A stretch of 63,249 bases of DNA from assembly GCA_030156895.1 (NCBI GenBank), contig JASGLP010000010.1:1-63249 (forward strand). Reading direction: 5' to 3'. The DNA is from Eubacteriaceae bacterium (GTDB lineage: Bacteria; Bacillota; Clostridia; Eubacteriales; Eubacteriaceae). The position numbers and the translations under genes were made by a program. The first letter of the stretch is position 1; each line of letters opens with the position of its first letter. Shown here in pieces: positions 50,843 to 59,982 of this stretch. The notes below the pieces were generated by a model. That model was not told the origin of the DNA. It saw only the letters and a list, made by a program, of their open reading frames with translations, and did no database searches.

Positions 50843-52285
50843 ATGTATTTGGAAGAAATTATTGATGATATTCTGATAGAAAACGACAAATTAGAATGTA
50901 AAAGCGTTTTGAACCGGGATGACGTTGTAGGTTGGCTTAAAAGTATTGCAGGCTTTGCAAATGCATCAGGAGGGGATTTTTATATTGGTGTAGAAGATAA
51001 ATCGAACAAGTTGATTGGATTCGACAGGAAAGCAGCAGATATTGAGCGGAACTATTTTAATAATCAGGTCAATGAACATTTGACTCCGAGGCCGCAAATG
51101 AAGATTGCCTTTATTCGGTATGAGATAAAGAATCAGGAACGGTTTATTATTAGAGTTAGTATACCAGAGTCTTCGGTGAAACCAGTAATCTTAAAATACA
51201 AAAATATACCTTCCATTTTCATGAGACGAGATGGCTTTACCAATGGTGCAACTTATGAAGAGATTATTGAAATGAGTGTGAAGAGTAAGAATACCCAGTA
51301 TGACATGCTACTTTCAGATGTAAAGTATAATCCTGAGAAGATCTCTGTGTTGCGAGCCTTTTATTCAGAACGTAATGATGGAAAAGAACTCAAAGAAAAA
51401 GCATTGCAGTCAATGGGATTCTATAATGAAGATGGTTATTTGCGAAATGGTGCGGTTCTGTTTTTAGATGATTACAGCGGGAAAAAGACGGAGATTCAGT
51501 GCTCCGTGTTTTCTGGCTTTAACAAGGGAAGTGAACGGATTGTAACGATCAATCGATTTAATGGAAATATTACAGCCTCGATTAATTACATGATGGATTT
51601 TGTCAATCAGAGAATGAATCATTCTATCATTAAATTAAATGATGTCAGAAAGAATATTGATGCATATCCTCAGCGAGCTTTGTTTGAAGGGGTAATCAAC
51701 GCAGTCGCACATCGAAATTACTATTTGGATGGGACTCAAATCCAAGTGGACATGTTTAAGGATCGATTGGAGATATCTTCGCCGGGAGGTTTTTACAGAG
51801 GAGAAAAATTAGGAAAAACATACGATTTATCTGGCATAATATCTAAAAGAAGAAATGATTTGATTGCCAGTGTGCTGGTGTTTTGCAATGTAATGGAGGC
51901 GGCTGGAACTGGATTTGATAAGATTGTAGAAGAATATGAAGGAGCAGACGCGTTTCACAGACCATATATATATTCTTCTTCAGATCATTTCACTTTGGTG
52001 TTTCCTGACTTGACATATGCAGATGGTGTGGTGGATAGCAGTTTACCGGTGCTTTTATTTGCTCCAGTCCCGAATGGTACGGAGTATGATGGAAAAATCA
52101 TGTCATTTTGCTATTATCAGGCGCGCAAGGTTTCGGAGATTGCTGAGTATTTGGGTGTTAGTGACTCGACCTATTTTAGAAAGCAGGTGTTGGGCAATCT
52201 TGAAATGAATGGCTATTTGGAGAAGAGTAAGCTTTCACGGGCTATGTTTTATAAGACAAATCCCCAAATGGTAAGACTTGCTTAA
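50843..52285 (+). CDS. AlbA_2 (Schlafen-like) domain regulator with C-terminal winged helix
   Basis: This 480-residue protein has an N-terminal AlbA_2/AAA_4 domain (LECKSVLNRDDVVGWLKSIAGFANASGGDFYIGVED, residues 17-52), a central HATPase-like or RecG-related region (RALFEGVINAVAHRNYYLDG about 280-300, ISSPGGF), and a C-terminal winged helix (about 420-480, VSEIAEYLGVSDSTYFRKQVL). Such proteins are common in bacteria, often as regulators or in defence islands, with few defined functions. The phased TTGAAGT repeats upstream suggest autoregulation. The gene is richer in A+T than its neighbours, which hints at horizontal transfer. GGAGG precedes the ATG. Confidence 0.85.
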   Translation: MYLEEIIDDILIENDKLECKSVLNRDDVVGWLKSIAGFANASGGDFYIGVEDKSNKLIGFDRKAADIERNYFNNQVNEHLTPRPQMKIAFIRYEIKNQERFIIRVSIPESSVKPVILKYKNIPSIFMRRDGFTNGATYEEIIEMSVKSKNTQYDMLLSDVKYNPEKISVLRAFYSERNDGKELKEKALQSMGFYNEDGYLRNGAVLFLDDYSGKKTEIQCSVFSGFNKGSERIVTINRFNGNITASINYMMDFVNQRMNHSIIKLNDVRKNIDAYPQRALFEGVINAVAHRNYYLDGTQIQVDMFKDRLEISSPGGFYRGEKLGKTYDLSGIISKRRNDLIASVLVFCNVMEAAGTGFDKIVEEYEGADAFHRPYIYSSSDHFTLVFPDLTYADGVVDSSLPVLLFAPVPNGTEYDGKIMSFCYYQARKVSEIAEYLGVSDSTYFRKQVLGNLEMNGYLEKSKLSRAMFYKTNPQMVRLA

Positions 52286-52345
52286 GGCATTTAAACAATT
52301 TGTATATGGAGTCTTTACAATTTTAGAACCGAAAGGTGTGCAAAA

Positions 52346-53281
52346 ATGATAACTGAAAATTTTTCATTTATTTCAGAGGATGATACAGCGGTTTATGTTT
52401 ACAAGTGGCGGCCTGATAAGGGTCTAGCGCCGAAAGGGGTGGTGCAGATTGCCCATGGCATGGCCGAAACGGCAGCCCGGTATGAACGCCTGGCTGGGGT
52501 TTTGACAGACAGGGGTTATATTGTTTATGCCAACGATCACCGTGGACATGGAAAAACCGCTGGGGATCTTGCAAATGTCGGTATTCTGGCCAGAGATAAT
52601 GGCTTTGAGCGGATGGTCGCCGATATGCACCGCCTCAGCCTAGGGGCGATTGAAGAAAATCCTGACCAGCCTTTATTTTTAATGGGTCACAGCATGGGCT
52701 CCTTTGCCACTCAGCGATATCTGATGTTACATGGACAAAAGCTTAAAGGTGCGATCCTGTCTGGATCCAATGGTCGGGATCGGCTGCTGCATCAGCTGGG
52801 CTTGCTGGTGGCAGTCTCTGAAGTACGAAAAAATGGCCGGGAGGCCAAAAGTCCCCGTATGGATAAGCTTTCCTTTGGTAACTATAACAAGCGCTTTAAG
52901 CCTAACCGCACAAGTTTTGACTGGCTCAGCCGAGACCCTGCCGAAGTGGATAAATACCTGGCTGATCCCTATTGTGGAGATATCTTTTCTGCGGGCTTCT
53001 ATCATGATTTCTTAAAAGGTCTGATCACGATTGGTAAAGATGAAAATGTGGCACGGGTGCCTAAAGATCTGCCCATCTATCTCTTTTCAGGGGATCAGGA
53101 TCCAGTGGGGGCGCAAGGCAAAGGCGTCATAAAACTAAAAGAAGCTTACCACAAGCAGGGTCTAACTGACCTGACATTAAAACTTTATCCCGGTGGCCGT
53201 CACGAAATGCTTAATGAATTAAACCGTGACCAGGTGATGCAAGATTTGTTGGATTGGATAGAAAAGGTCAATCGGCTTTAA
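52346..53281 (+). CDS. Alpha/beta hydrolase, monoglyceride-lipase/lysophospholipase-like
   Basis: This 311-residue serine hydrolase has the oxyanion-side VVQIAHGMAETAARY and YANDHRGHGKT, the nucleophile elbow LMGHSMGSFATQRY (about 113-126), an acid in YLFSGDQDPVGAQG and the catalytic His in YPGGRHEML. It has the hydrolase_4 family length. It cleaves an ester, probably of a lipid. No signal peptide is visible, so it acts in the cytoplasm. GAAAGGTG precedes the ATG. A 60-bp gap separates it from the AlbA_2 gene, without a clear terminator. Confidence 0.9.
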   Translation: MITENFSFISEDDTAVYVYKWRPDKGLAPKGVVQIAHGMAETAARYERLAGVLTDRGYIVYANDHRGHGKTAGDLANVGILARDNGFERMVADMHRLSLGAIEENPDQPLFLMGHSMGSFATQRYLMLHGQKLKGAILSGSNGRDRLLHQLGLLVAVSEVRKNGREAKSPRMDKLSFGNYNKRFKPNRTSFDWLSRDPAEVDKYLADPYCGDIFSAGFYHDFLKGLITIGKDENVARVPKDLPIYLFSGDQDPVGAQGKGVIKLKEAYHKQGLTDLTLKLYPGGRHEMLNELNRDQVMQDLLDWIEKVNRL

Positions 53282-53809
53282 AAATACATAAGTAAGAATA
53301 AATATTTAAATTGATCATCCTTATCTCAAGGCTGAAACAAGCTTTTGAATTTGGCTTGGGCTGATTGAGATTGAAATGATGAAAAACATTCTTTAGCAAG
53401 TAAAGGCTTTTAAAAGCGCCATTATTGGAATGGGGAATGAGATTGTTAAGACGATTGAAGGATGGCAAAGCTAGCCGGCACGGTCTGATACTTAACAATT
53501 TCTTGAACTTTCTAAGAAAGAATATTTTTGCACGAAAAGAGTTGTGCATAATGATAAAGGCATGGTAGAATAGAGTCATCAGTTTCAAATGATAAAAGTG
53601 AATGGACAATGAAGCTTAAGTCAAGGTTAAAATGGATGGTTGGCTAAAATCTGTAAACAATATCACCGCCTAATTATAAAAAATCTTACCCACTGAGGGA
53701 AGCTTTATGTTATAATACCTTGGGCAAAAATGAGATCATAAATGAATGATATAGATTGTGTGTGAGTGGCGATTTTTCGCCTGTGGTTTTAAGGAAGGAA
53801 TGATAATAA
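53282..53809. other. Long intergenic region before purA
   Basis: No convincing gene was found; open frames here lack binding sites. A TATAAT near 53712-53717 could be part of the purA promoter, with no good -35 box. A small hairpin GGCGA-TTTT-TCGCC lies near 53769-53783. It does not match a riboswitch class I know. AAGGAAGG precedes the purA ATG. Confidence 0.5.
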
Positions 53810-55078
53810 ATGTCGATTTCTGTATTAGTTGGCGCTCAGTGGGGCGATGAAGGCAAAGGCAAAATGGTGGATTACCTTGCTGGCAAATCGGATCTGATTG
53901 TCCGATTTCAGGGCGGAGATAATGCTGGCCATACGGTCATCAATGATTTTGGGGTGTTTAAGCTGCACTTAATTCCCTGTGGAATCTTTGAAAAGAATTG
54001 CATTAGCCTGATCGGCACCGGAGTCGTGGTCAATCCGGATGTGTTAATGGAAGAAATGGCTCAGATTGAAGCTGCAAATGTCAGTCTGGAGGGCTTAAAA
54101 ATTTCCGGTAAAGCGCATGTCCTGATGCCATATCATCAGAAACTTGATGAGTTGATGGAAAAAGCGGGCGGGATTGGTACCACCAAGCGAGGAATCGGTC
54201 AGGCCTATGCCTACAAGGCGATGCGAAAAAGTCTCCGTTTTGAAGATCTCTTAGATCTCGATCGTACCAAAAGCAAGCTGACTGAAATTGTTCCCGTGGT
54301 TAATGATCAGATGAGCTCTTACGGCATTGAACCTTATACAGTTGAGGCATTATTTGAAAAATGCAAGCTTTGGAAAGAAAAATTTGCGGCCAGTATCATC
54401 GAGCCCATGTCTTTTCTACATCAGATGATTGACTCCGGCAAAAGCATTCTGTTTGAAGGACAGCTGGGAGCCATGAAAGATATTGATCATGGTATTTTCC
54501 CTTATGTGACCTCATCTAATCCGATTGCTTCTTATGCAGCTGTCAGTGGTGGTTTTCCGGCAAAGAAAATTGACAAAGTCATCGGTGTTGCCAAAGCTTT
54601 CTCCAGCGCAGTAGGGGCTGGCCCCTTCCCAACTGAGGAAATCGGCGGTGCCATTGATCTGCTGCGCGGAACCGGCGAAAATCCGGATGATGAATTTGGG
54701 GCCCGAACCGGTCGTTCAAGACGATTAGGTTGGCTTGATATTCCTGTGCTTAAGTATACCCATGCCATTAACGGTTATGACGAACTGGCACTTTGTAAAA
54801 TAGATAAGCTGGATAATCTGCCGGAAATTAAAATCTGTGTGGATTACAAGCTGGATGGTCGGATTGTTACCCATTTCCCGGATACGGAAGATCTGGAAAA
54901 GGTTGAACCGGTTTATATTACGCTTCCTGGTTGGATGTGCGATACTACAAAAATCAAAAATATCGCTGATCTGCCCGAGAATGCCAAGAATTACATCCGA
55001 AAAATCGAAGAATTAGTAGGAACGACCATTGCCTATGTTGGTGTTGGCCCAAACCGCGAGGATTTAGCGATTCGATAA
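53810..55078 (+). CDS. purA: Adenylosuccinate synthetase
   Basis: At 422 residues this is the usual length. Signatures are VLVGAQWGDEGKGKMVDYLAG (GTP-binding loop and IMP site), RFQGGDNAGHTVI, and GTTKRGIGQAYAYKAMR. It joins IMP and aspartate using GTP in the first step towards AMP. Some mid-protein segments (KKIDKVIGVAKAFSSAVGAGPFPTE) are slightly divergent from the common sequence but keep the key residues. It is a single-gene unit with a terminator just after. Confidence 0.96.
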   Translation: MSISVLVGAQWGDEGKGKMVDYLAGKSDLIVRFQGGDNAGHTVINDFGVFKLHLIPCGIFEKNCISLIGTGVVVNPDVLMEEMAQIEAANVSLEGLKISGKAHVLMPYHQKLDELMEKAGGIGTTKRGIGQAYAYKAMRKSLRFEDLLDLDRTKSKLTEIVPVVNDQMSSYGIEPYTVEALFEKCKLWKEKFAASIIEPMSFLHQMIDSGKSILFEGQLGAMKDIDHGIFPYVTSSNPIASYAAVSGGFPAKKIDKVIGVAKAFSSAVGAGPFPTEEIGGAIDLLRGTGENPDDEFGARTGRSRRLGWLDIPVLKYTHAINGYDELALCKIDKLDNLPEIKICVDYKLDGRIVTHFPDTEDLEKVEPVYITLPGWMCDTTKIKNIADLPENAKNYIRKIEELVGTTIAYVGVGPNREDLAIR

Positions 55079-55095
55079 ATGAGCTGATACAAGAT

Positions 55096-55124
55096 ACCTG
55101 GTTGCGTGCAATCAGGTTTTTTTT
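55096..55124 (+). terminator. Terminator after purA
   Basis: Stem ACCTG(G)TTGC with GCAA(T)CAGGT and a two-base loop is followed by eight T. Confidence 0.85.
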
Positions 55125-55263
55125 GGGGAAAGCTAGTAGCAATGGGGTATGGTAAAAACATAGAGAATAGACAGTTAAAGATAAGCATAAGGGGTAAGTT
55201 AACTAAATAATTATCGGTCATCAGAGGGGGTAGACCCTCGATGAGGAATAAAGGAGGTTTGAA

Positions 55264-56373
55264 ATGTCATATTACAAAAGAGATAAACGAGCATGGCTGG
55301 TCTTATCCGACGGCTCGGTTTTTGAAGGATACAATTTTGGCTGTGAAGGTACTACCATCGGTGAAATCGTCTTTACAACGGGGATGACGGGCTATCAGGA
55401 AGTGCTGACAGATCCGTCCTATTACGGCCAGATTGTCATGCAGACTTATCCGCTGATTGGTAATTATGGGATCAATACGGATGATATGGAATCTAAACGC
55501 AGTTGGGTTAATGGTTATATCACCAAAGAATGGTGTGAGGAACCATCAAATTTCCGCTACAGCAAGAATATCAACGAGTTTATGATTGACCAGGATAAAG
55601 TTGGCATCTGGGATGTGGATACCCGAGCCATCACGCGAATAATCAGAGAACATGGAACCATGAACGGCGCCATTACCACCGAACCGGTTGATGATGCCTT
55701 GTTTGAAAAAATTCGTACTTTTAAAGTGGAACAGCCGGTACAGAAAGTAACTAGCCAGCATATGGGATGGTTTTATTCTCAGGAAAACCGAGCCAATCAT
55801 GTGGCGCTGATTGATTACGGCTATAAACATAATATTCGCCGTATGCTCTTAAAATTGGGCTGCAATGTAACAGTTATGCCGGCTAACACGACCATTGAAG
55901 AGATCAGAAATTTAAATCCTGATGGCATCATGTTGTCCAACGGACCGGGAGATCCGGCCGAAAATGTCCAGATTATTGAAAACCTCAAGGACTTTATTGC
56001 TTATGGCAAACCGATTTTTGGCATCTGCCTGGGACATCAGCTGATGGCGCTGGCCATGGGCGGAAAAACCATGAAGCTTAAGTACGGACACCGGGGCATG
56101 AATCAGCCGGTCAAGGACTTAACCAAGGATCGGGTATACATAACCAGTCAGAATCACGGCTATGCTGTTATTCCTGAATCGATTCCCGAGTCGGTTGGGG
56201 TCATGACCCATATCAATTTGAACGACCAGACCTGTGAAGGCTTTGAATACAAGAATTGTCATGCTTTTACCGTGCAGTTTCACCCGGAAGCCAGTGCTGG
56301 TCCCAACGACACCGGTTATCTGTTTGAAAAATTCACCGATTTAATGGAAAGGGGGCAACAGGGATGCCTTTAA
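55264..56373 (+). CDS. carA: Carbamoyl-phosphate synthase small subunit
   Basis: This 369-residue glutaminase subunit has the N-terminal carA-specific domain (LVLSDGSVFEGYNFG, GEIVFTTGMTGYQEVLTDPSY) and a C-terminal class I glutamine amidotransferase domain: nucleophile Cys in FGICLGHQL, with His and Glu in FHPEASAGP. It hydrolyses glutamine and channels ammonia to CarB. AAAGGAGG precedes the ATG. The 3' end overlaps carB by 10 bp. A hairpin-capable GAGGGGGTAGACCCTC lies about 30 bp upstream of the binding site; I could not assign it to a pyrimidine-control element. Confidence 0.96.
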   Translation: MSYYKRDKRAWLVLSDGSVFEGYNFGCEGTTIGEIVFTTGMTGYQEVLTDPSYYGQIVMQTYPLIGNYGINTDDMESKRSWVNGYITKEWCEEPSNFRYSKNINEFMIDQDKVGIWDVDTRAITRIIREHGTMNGAITTEPVDDALFEKIRTFKVEQPVQKVTSQHMGWFYSQENRANHVALIDYGYKHNIRRMLLKLGCNVTVMPANTTIEEIRNLNPDGIMLSNGPGDPAENVQIIENLKDFIAYGKPIFGICLGHQLMALAMGGKTMKLKYGHRGMNQPVKDLTKDRVYITSQNHGYAVIPESIPESVGVMTHINLNDQTCEGFEYKNCHAFTVQFHPEASAGPNDTGYLFEKFTDLMERGQQGCL

Positions 56374-59300
56374 GAACAGACATAAAACGCGTACTGGTAA
56401 TTGGGTCCGGCCCGATTATCATCGGCCAGGCAGCGGAATTTGATTATGCCGGCACCCAGGCCTGCAAGACCCTCAAAAAAGCGGGGCTTGATGTTATCCT
56501 GATTAACTCCAATCCGGCTACCATTATGACCGATAAATCCATGGCCGATAAAATTTATATCGAGCCTTTAACCTTAGAAGTTGTTCGAAAAATTATCGAG
56601 ATTGAAAAACCGGACAGCATTCTTTCGACTCTGGGTGGCCAGACGGGTTTGACTTTGTCCATGCAGCTGGCTAAAGAAGGTTTTTTAGAAAAGCACAATG
56701 TCAAACTTTTGGGAGCTGACCTGGAAACCATCGAAAAAGCTGAAGACCGTCAGGCCTTTAAGGATATGATGAAAGAAATCGGCGAACCGATTATTCCATC
56801 TGAAGTGGTAACAACCATTGATGGGGCTCTGGCTTTTGCCGATAAAATGGGCTATCCGGTTATTGTTCGCCCAGCCTTTACTTTAGGCGGTACCGGTGGC
56901 GGAATCGCCCATGATTGTAATGAACTGCGGGAAATTGCCACTAACGGGATTCGTCTCTCGCCGATCAACCAGATCCTGGTCGAAAAAGGGATTGCCGGCT
57001 GGAAGGAAATCGAGTTTGAAGTCATGCGGGATGCCAAAGGCAATGTTATTACTGTCTGTAGTATGGAAAACTTCGACCCGGTTGGGATTCATACCGGAGA
57101 CTCCATTGTTGTGGCACCTTGCCAGACCTTAAGCGATAAAGAATACCAGATGCTTCGTACCTCGGCGCTAAAAATTATTTCCGCGCTGGGGGTTGAAGGC
57201 GGCTGCAACTGTCAGTTTGCCTTGAATCCGGGTAACTTTAACTATGCAGTTATTGAGGTTAACCCAAGGGTTTCCCGTTCATCGGCCCTTGCTTCTAAAG
57301 CAACGGGTTATCCCATTGCTAAGGTAGCCAGCCAGATTGCCGTGGGTTATTCGCTGGACGAAATCGTCAATGAAGTGACCGGCACCACTACGGCCTGTTT
57401 TGAGCCGGCCATTGACTACATTGTTGTAAAATTCCCGCGCTGGCCCTTTGATAAATTTGTGTACGCCAAGAGAACATTGGGTACCCAGATGAAGGCCACC
57501 GGGGAAATCATGTCCATTGGTTCCAGTTTTGAACATGGCATGATGAAAGCAATTCGTTCAATTGAGCTGGGCTTTGAAACCCTGTCGGTTCAGAAACTGA
57601 TGGACGAAAGTGATGAGCGAATCATGGAAATGCTTCATAATACCGATGATGAGCGAGCTTTTGTGGTTTATGAAGCCATCAAACGTGGGGTTTCCATGGA
57701 ACATATCACGGAGATAACAAAAATCGATATGTGGTTTTTGGATAAACTCCGTCATCTGGCCGTGATGGAAAAAGATTTGGCTGAAAAAGGCTTGACACCG
57801 GAACGAGTACGAGTTGCCAGAGAACTGGGCTTCTTGGATAAAACTATTGAAGAATTATCAGGACAGAAAATTGAAGAAGCAGAAAAACAGTACGCCTCCT
57901 TTAAGATGGTAGACACCTGTGCTGGAGAGTTTGCGGCTCAGACACCTTACTTCTATTCCACCCGAGATAAAGAAAATGAAGCGGCCCTTTTTATCGAAGA
58001 ACACCCAACTGGCAAGGAACGAATTCTGGTTTTAGGTTCCGGACCGATTCGAATTGGTCAGGGGATCGAGTTTGATTATTGCTCAGTGCATTGTGCCTGG
58101 GCCCTGCGTGAACTAAACTATGAAGCGATCTTTATCAATAATAACCCGGAAACAGTATCCACCGACTTTGACACCTCCGATCGTCTTTACTTTGAACCAC
58201 TGACTAAAGAAGATGTGTGGTCTGTGGTGGAAACCGAAAAACCGATTGGTGCCATCGTTCAGTTTGGCGGTCAGACAGCCATAAAGCTGACCCGTTATCT
58301 GGAAGAAATGGGGGTCCCAGTTCTGGGAACTTCTCCTAAAAACATCGATGCAGCCGAAGACCGTGAAGTCTTTGATCAGTTGCTGGAAGCCTGCGACATT
58401 CCTCGTCCCCAGGGTGAGACAGTTTTCACCACCGAAGAAGCGGTGGAGGTAGCCGAGCGTCTTGGTTTCCCAGTTCTTTTACGTCCTTCATACGTGCTGG
58501 GTGGTCAGAACATGATCATCGCCTATGAAACGGAGGATGTGGTTGAATACATGACCATCATCACCAGTAATGAGCTGGAAAATCCTGTTTTAATCGATAA
58601 ATACCTGATGGGCAAGGAAGTGGAAGTGGATGCCATCTCGGATGGTGAAAACTACCTGATCCCAGGTATAATGGAACATATCGAACGGGCTGGGGTTCAT
58701 TCGGGCGATTCAATTTCTGTTTATCCACCCCAGACGTTAAGCGATAAAATCAAAGAAACGATTATTGATTATACTGGCCGTCTGGTTAAAGCGCTGGAAG
58801 TCGTGGGAATGGTTAATATTCAGTATGTCATCTATCATGATGAGGTTTATGTGATCGAGGTTAATCCCCGATCATCACGAACGGTTCCATATATTTCCAA
58901 GGTTACCAATGTACCCATGGTTAATCTGGCAACCAAAATGATGCTGGGACATAAACTGATCGACTTAGGTTACACGCCAGGCTTGCAGCCGGAAAGTGAT
59001 TATGTTGCGGTTAAGGTGCCGGTTTTCTCCTTTGCCAAACTCCAGGATGTGGATACCCAACTGGGACCGGAAATGAAATCCACCGGGGAAGTGCTGGGGG
59101 TTGCCAAAACTTTCTCCGATGCCCTCTATAAGGGTTTGGTGGCATCCGGGAATAAGATGGAACGGTCTGGCGGGGTCCTCTTAACTGTTAAGGATCGGGA
59201 TAAAGACGGAATTATCGAAATTGGCCGTCAGTTTCATGAACTGGGCTTTGAGGTTTACGCAACAGTAGGCACGGCGCTGGTCTTAAATGAAGCCGGCATC

Positions 59301-59561
59301 CCGGCTAAGGTTGTTCGCCGTCTGGCTGAAAGCAAGCCTAATATTGGCGATCTGCTGGAAAGCGGTAAGGTCAATTACGTCATTTCAACCTCAACAAAAG
59401 GCCGAATGCCGCAGAATGATTCGGTCCGGATGCGCCGAAAGTCGGTTGAATCTTCAATCAGTCTGCTGACGTCACTGGATACCGCTCAGGCACTTTTAGA
59501 GTGTCTTAAGTCGCATCGAACCATTGAAGATATTGATATGGTCGATATCAAAGAAATTTAA
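56364..59561 (+). CDS. carB: Carbamoyl-phosphate synthase large subunit
   Basis: This 1065-residue protein is full length. Two homologous ATP-grasp halves each start with a nucleotide motif (VLVIGSGPIIIGQAAEFDYAG and ILVLGSGPIRIGQGIEFDY). The C-terminal allosteric MGS-like domain starts near residue 935. It makes carbamoyl phosphate from bicarbonate, ammonia and two ATP for pyrimidine and arginine synthesis. It overlaps carA by 10 bp, ensuring coupled translation. Confidence 0.97.
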   Translation: MPLRTDIKRVLVIGSGPIIIGQAAEFDYAGTQACKTLKKAGLDVILINSNPATIMTDKSMADKIYIEPLTLEVVRKIIEIEKPDSILSTLGGQTGLTLSMQLAKEGFLEKHNVKLLGADLETIEKAEDRQAFKDMMKEIGEPIIPSEVVTTIDGALAFADKMGYPVIVRPAFTLGGTGGGIAHDCNELREIATNGIRLSPINQILVEKGIAGWKEIEFEVMRDAKGNVITVCSMENFDPVGIHTGDSIVVAPCQTLSDKEYQMLRTSALKIISALGVEGGCNCQFALNPGNFNYAVIEVNPRVSRSSALASKATGYPIAKVASQIAVGYSLDEIVNEVTGTTTACFEPAIDYIVVKFPRWPFDKFVYAKRTLGTQMKATGEIMSIGSSFEHGMMKAIRSIELGFETLSVQKLMDESDERIMEMLHNTDDERAFVVYEAIKRGVSMEHITEITKIDMWFLDKLRHLAVMEKDLAEKGLTPERVRVARELGFLDKTIEELSGQKIEEAEKQYASFKMVDTCAGEFAAQTPYFYSTRDKENEAALFIEEHPTGKERILVLGSGPIRIGQGIEFDYCSVHCAWALRELNYEAIFINNNPETVSTDFDTSDRLYFEPLTKEDVWSVVETEKPIGAIVQFGGQTAIKLTRYLEEMGVPVLGTSPKNIDAAEDREVFDQLLEACDIPRPQGETVFTTEEAVEVAERLGFPVLLRPSYVLGGQNMIIAYETEDVVEYMTIITSNELENPVLIDKYLMGKEVEVDAISDGENYLIPGIMEHIERAGVHSGDSISVYPPQTLSDKIKETIIDYTGRLVKALEVVGMVNIQYVIYHDEVYVIEVNPRSSRTVPYISKVTNVPMVNLATKMMLGHKLIDLGYTPGLQPESDYVAVKVPVFSFAKLQDVDTQLGPEMKSTGEVLGVAKTFSDALYKGLVASGNKMERSGGVLLTVKDRDKDGIIEIGRQFHELGFEVYATVGTALVLNEAGIPAKVVRRLAESKPNIGDLLESGKVNYVISTSTKGRMPQNDSVRMRRKSVESSISLLTSLDTAQALLECLKSHRTIEDIDMVDIKEI

Positions 59562-59576
59562 TCAATTAAATCAATT

Positions 59577-59621
59577 GGCTTTGTCTGGAGATAATTTTTC
59601 AATCTTCGGGCAAAGCCTTTT
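59577..59621 (+). terminator. Terminator after carB
   Basis: Stem GGCTTTG (59577-59583) with CAAAGCC (59611-59617) is followed by TTTT. The large loop contains further short pairings. Confidence 0.7.
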
Positions 59622-59982
59622 AATTTTCAGATTGGAAAAATAAGCCGCTTAACTCGATTTACCCACTTTGAAGTTGTCACTGTTGTTGCCCAATAAGCCC
59701 GGATTGACTTTATAGGTCTTCATTTTTAATGCGCCTGTTGATTCGGCTTCTTCTTTTTGTTAGAATAAAATAAATTGATTTCAGTTATAGGCTAATTGCT
59801 GCTGATTAAAATGGAAAAGTGATTGAGCATGATGGATAAAAATGTTTTTATCCATCATACATACTATATGCGATTTATAAGTGCAGGCCTATTTGCAATA
59901 TAGTATACAATGGATAAATTAAGGTCGTGATGCTTTGATTAATAAGGCTGGAAAATAAAAATGCGCAGAAAAGAGGAAGCAC
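59622..59982. other. Intergenic region between carB and pilB
   Basis: On the - strand, 59650-59721 reads MKTYKVNPGLLGNNSDNFKV and four more residues before TAA. It could be a small gene or a fragment, but has no strong binding site. The rest is AT-rich. No operator or repeat of the families seen elsewhere was found. Confidence 0.35.

Noticed and set aside
53268-53609. 113-codon open frame on the - strand downstream of the lipase gene
   Set aside because: It has no clear binding site, a composition like AT-rich noncoding DNA and no recognisable domain.
53769-53783. Purine riboswitch before purA
   Set aside because: The GGCGA/TCGCC hairpin stands alone; the three-way junction and conserved loops of purine, ZTP or PRPP aptamers are missing.
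55200-55250. PyrR-binding attenuator before carA
   Set aside because: The hairpin-capable GAGGG..CCCTC stretch lacks the conserved PyrR loop sequence and no terminator follows it.
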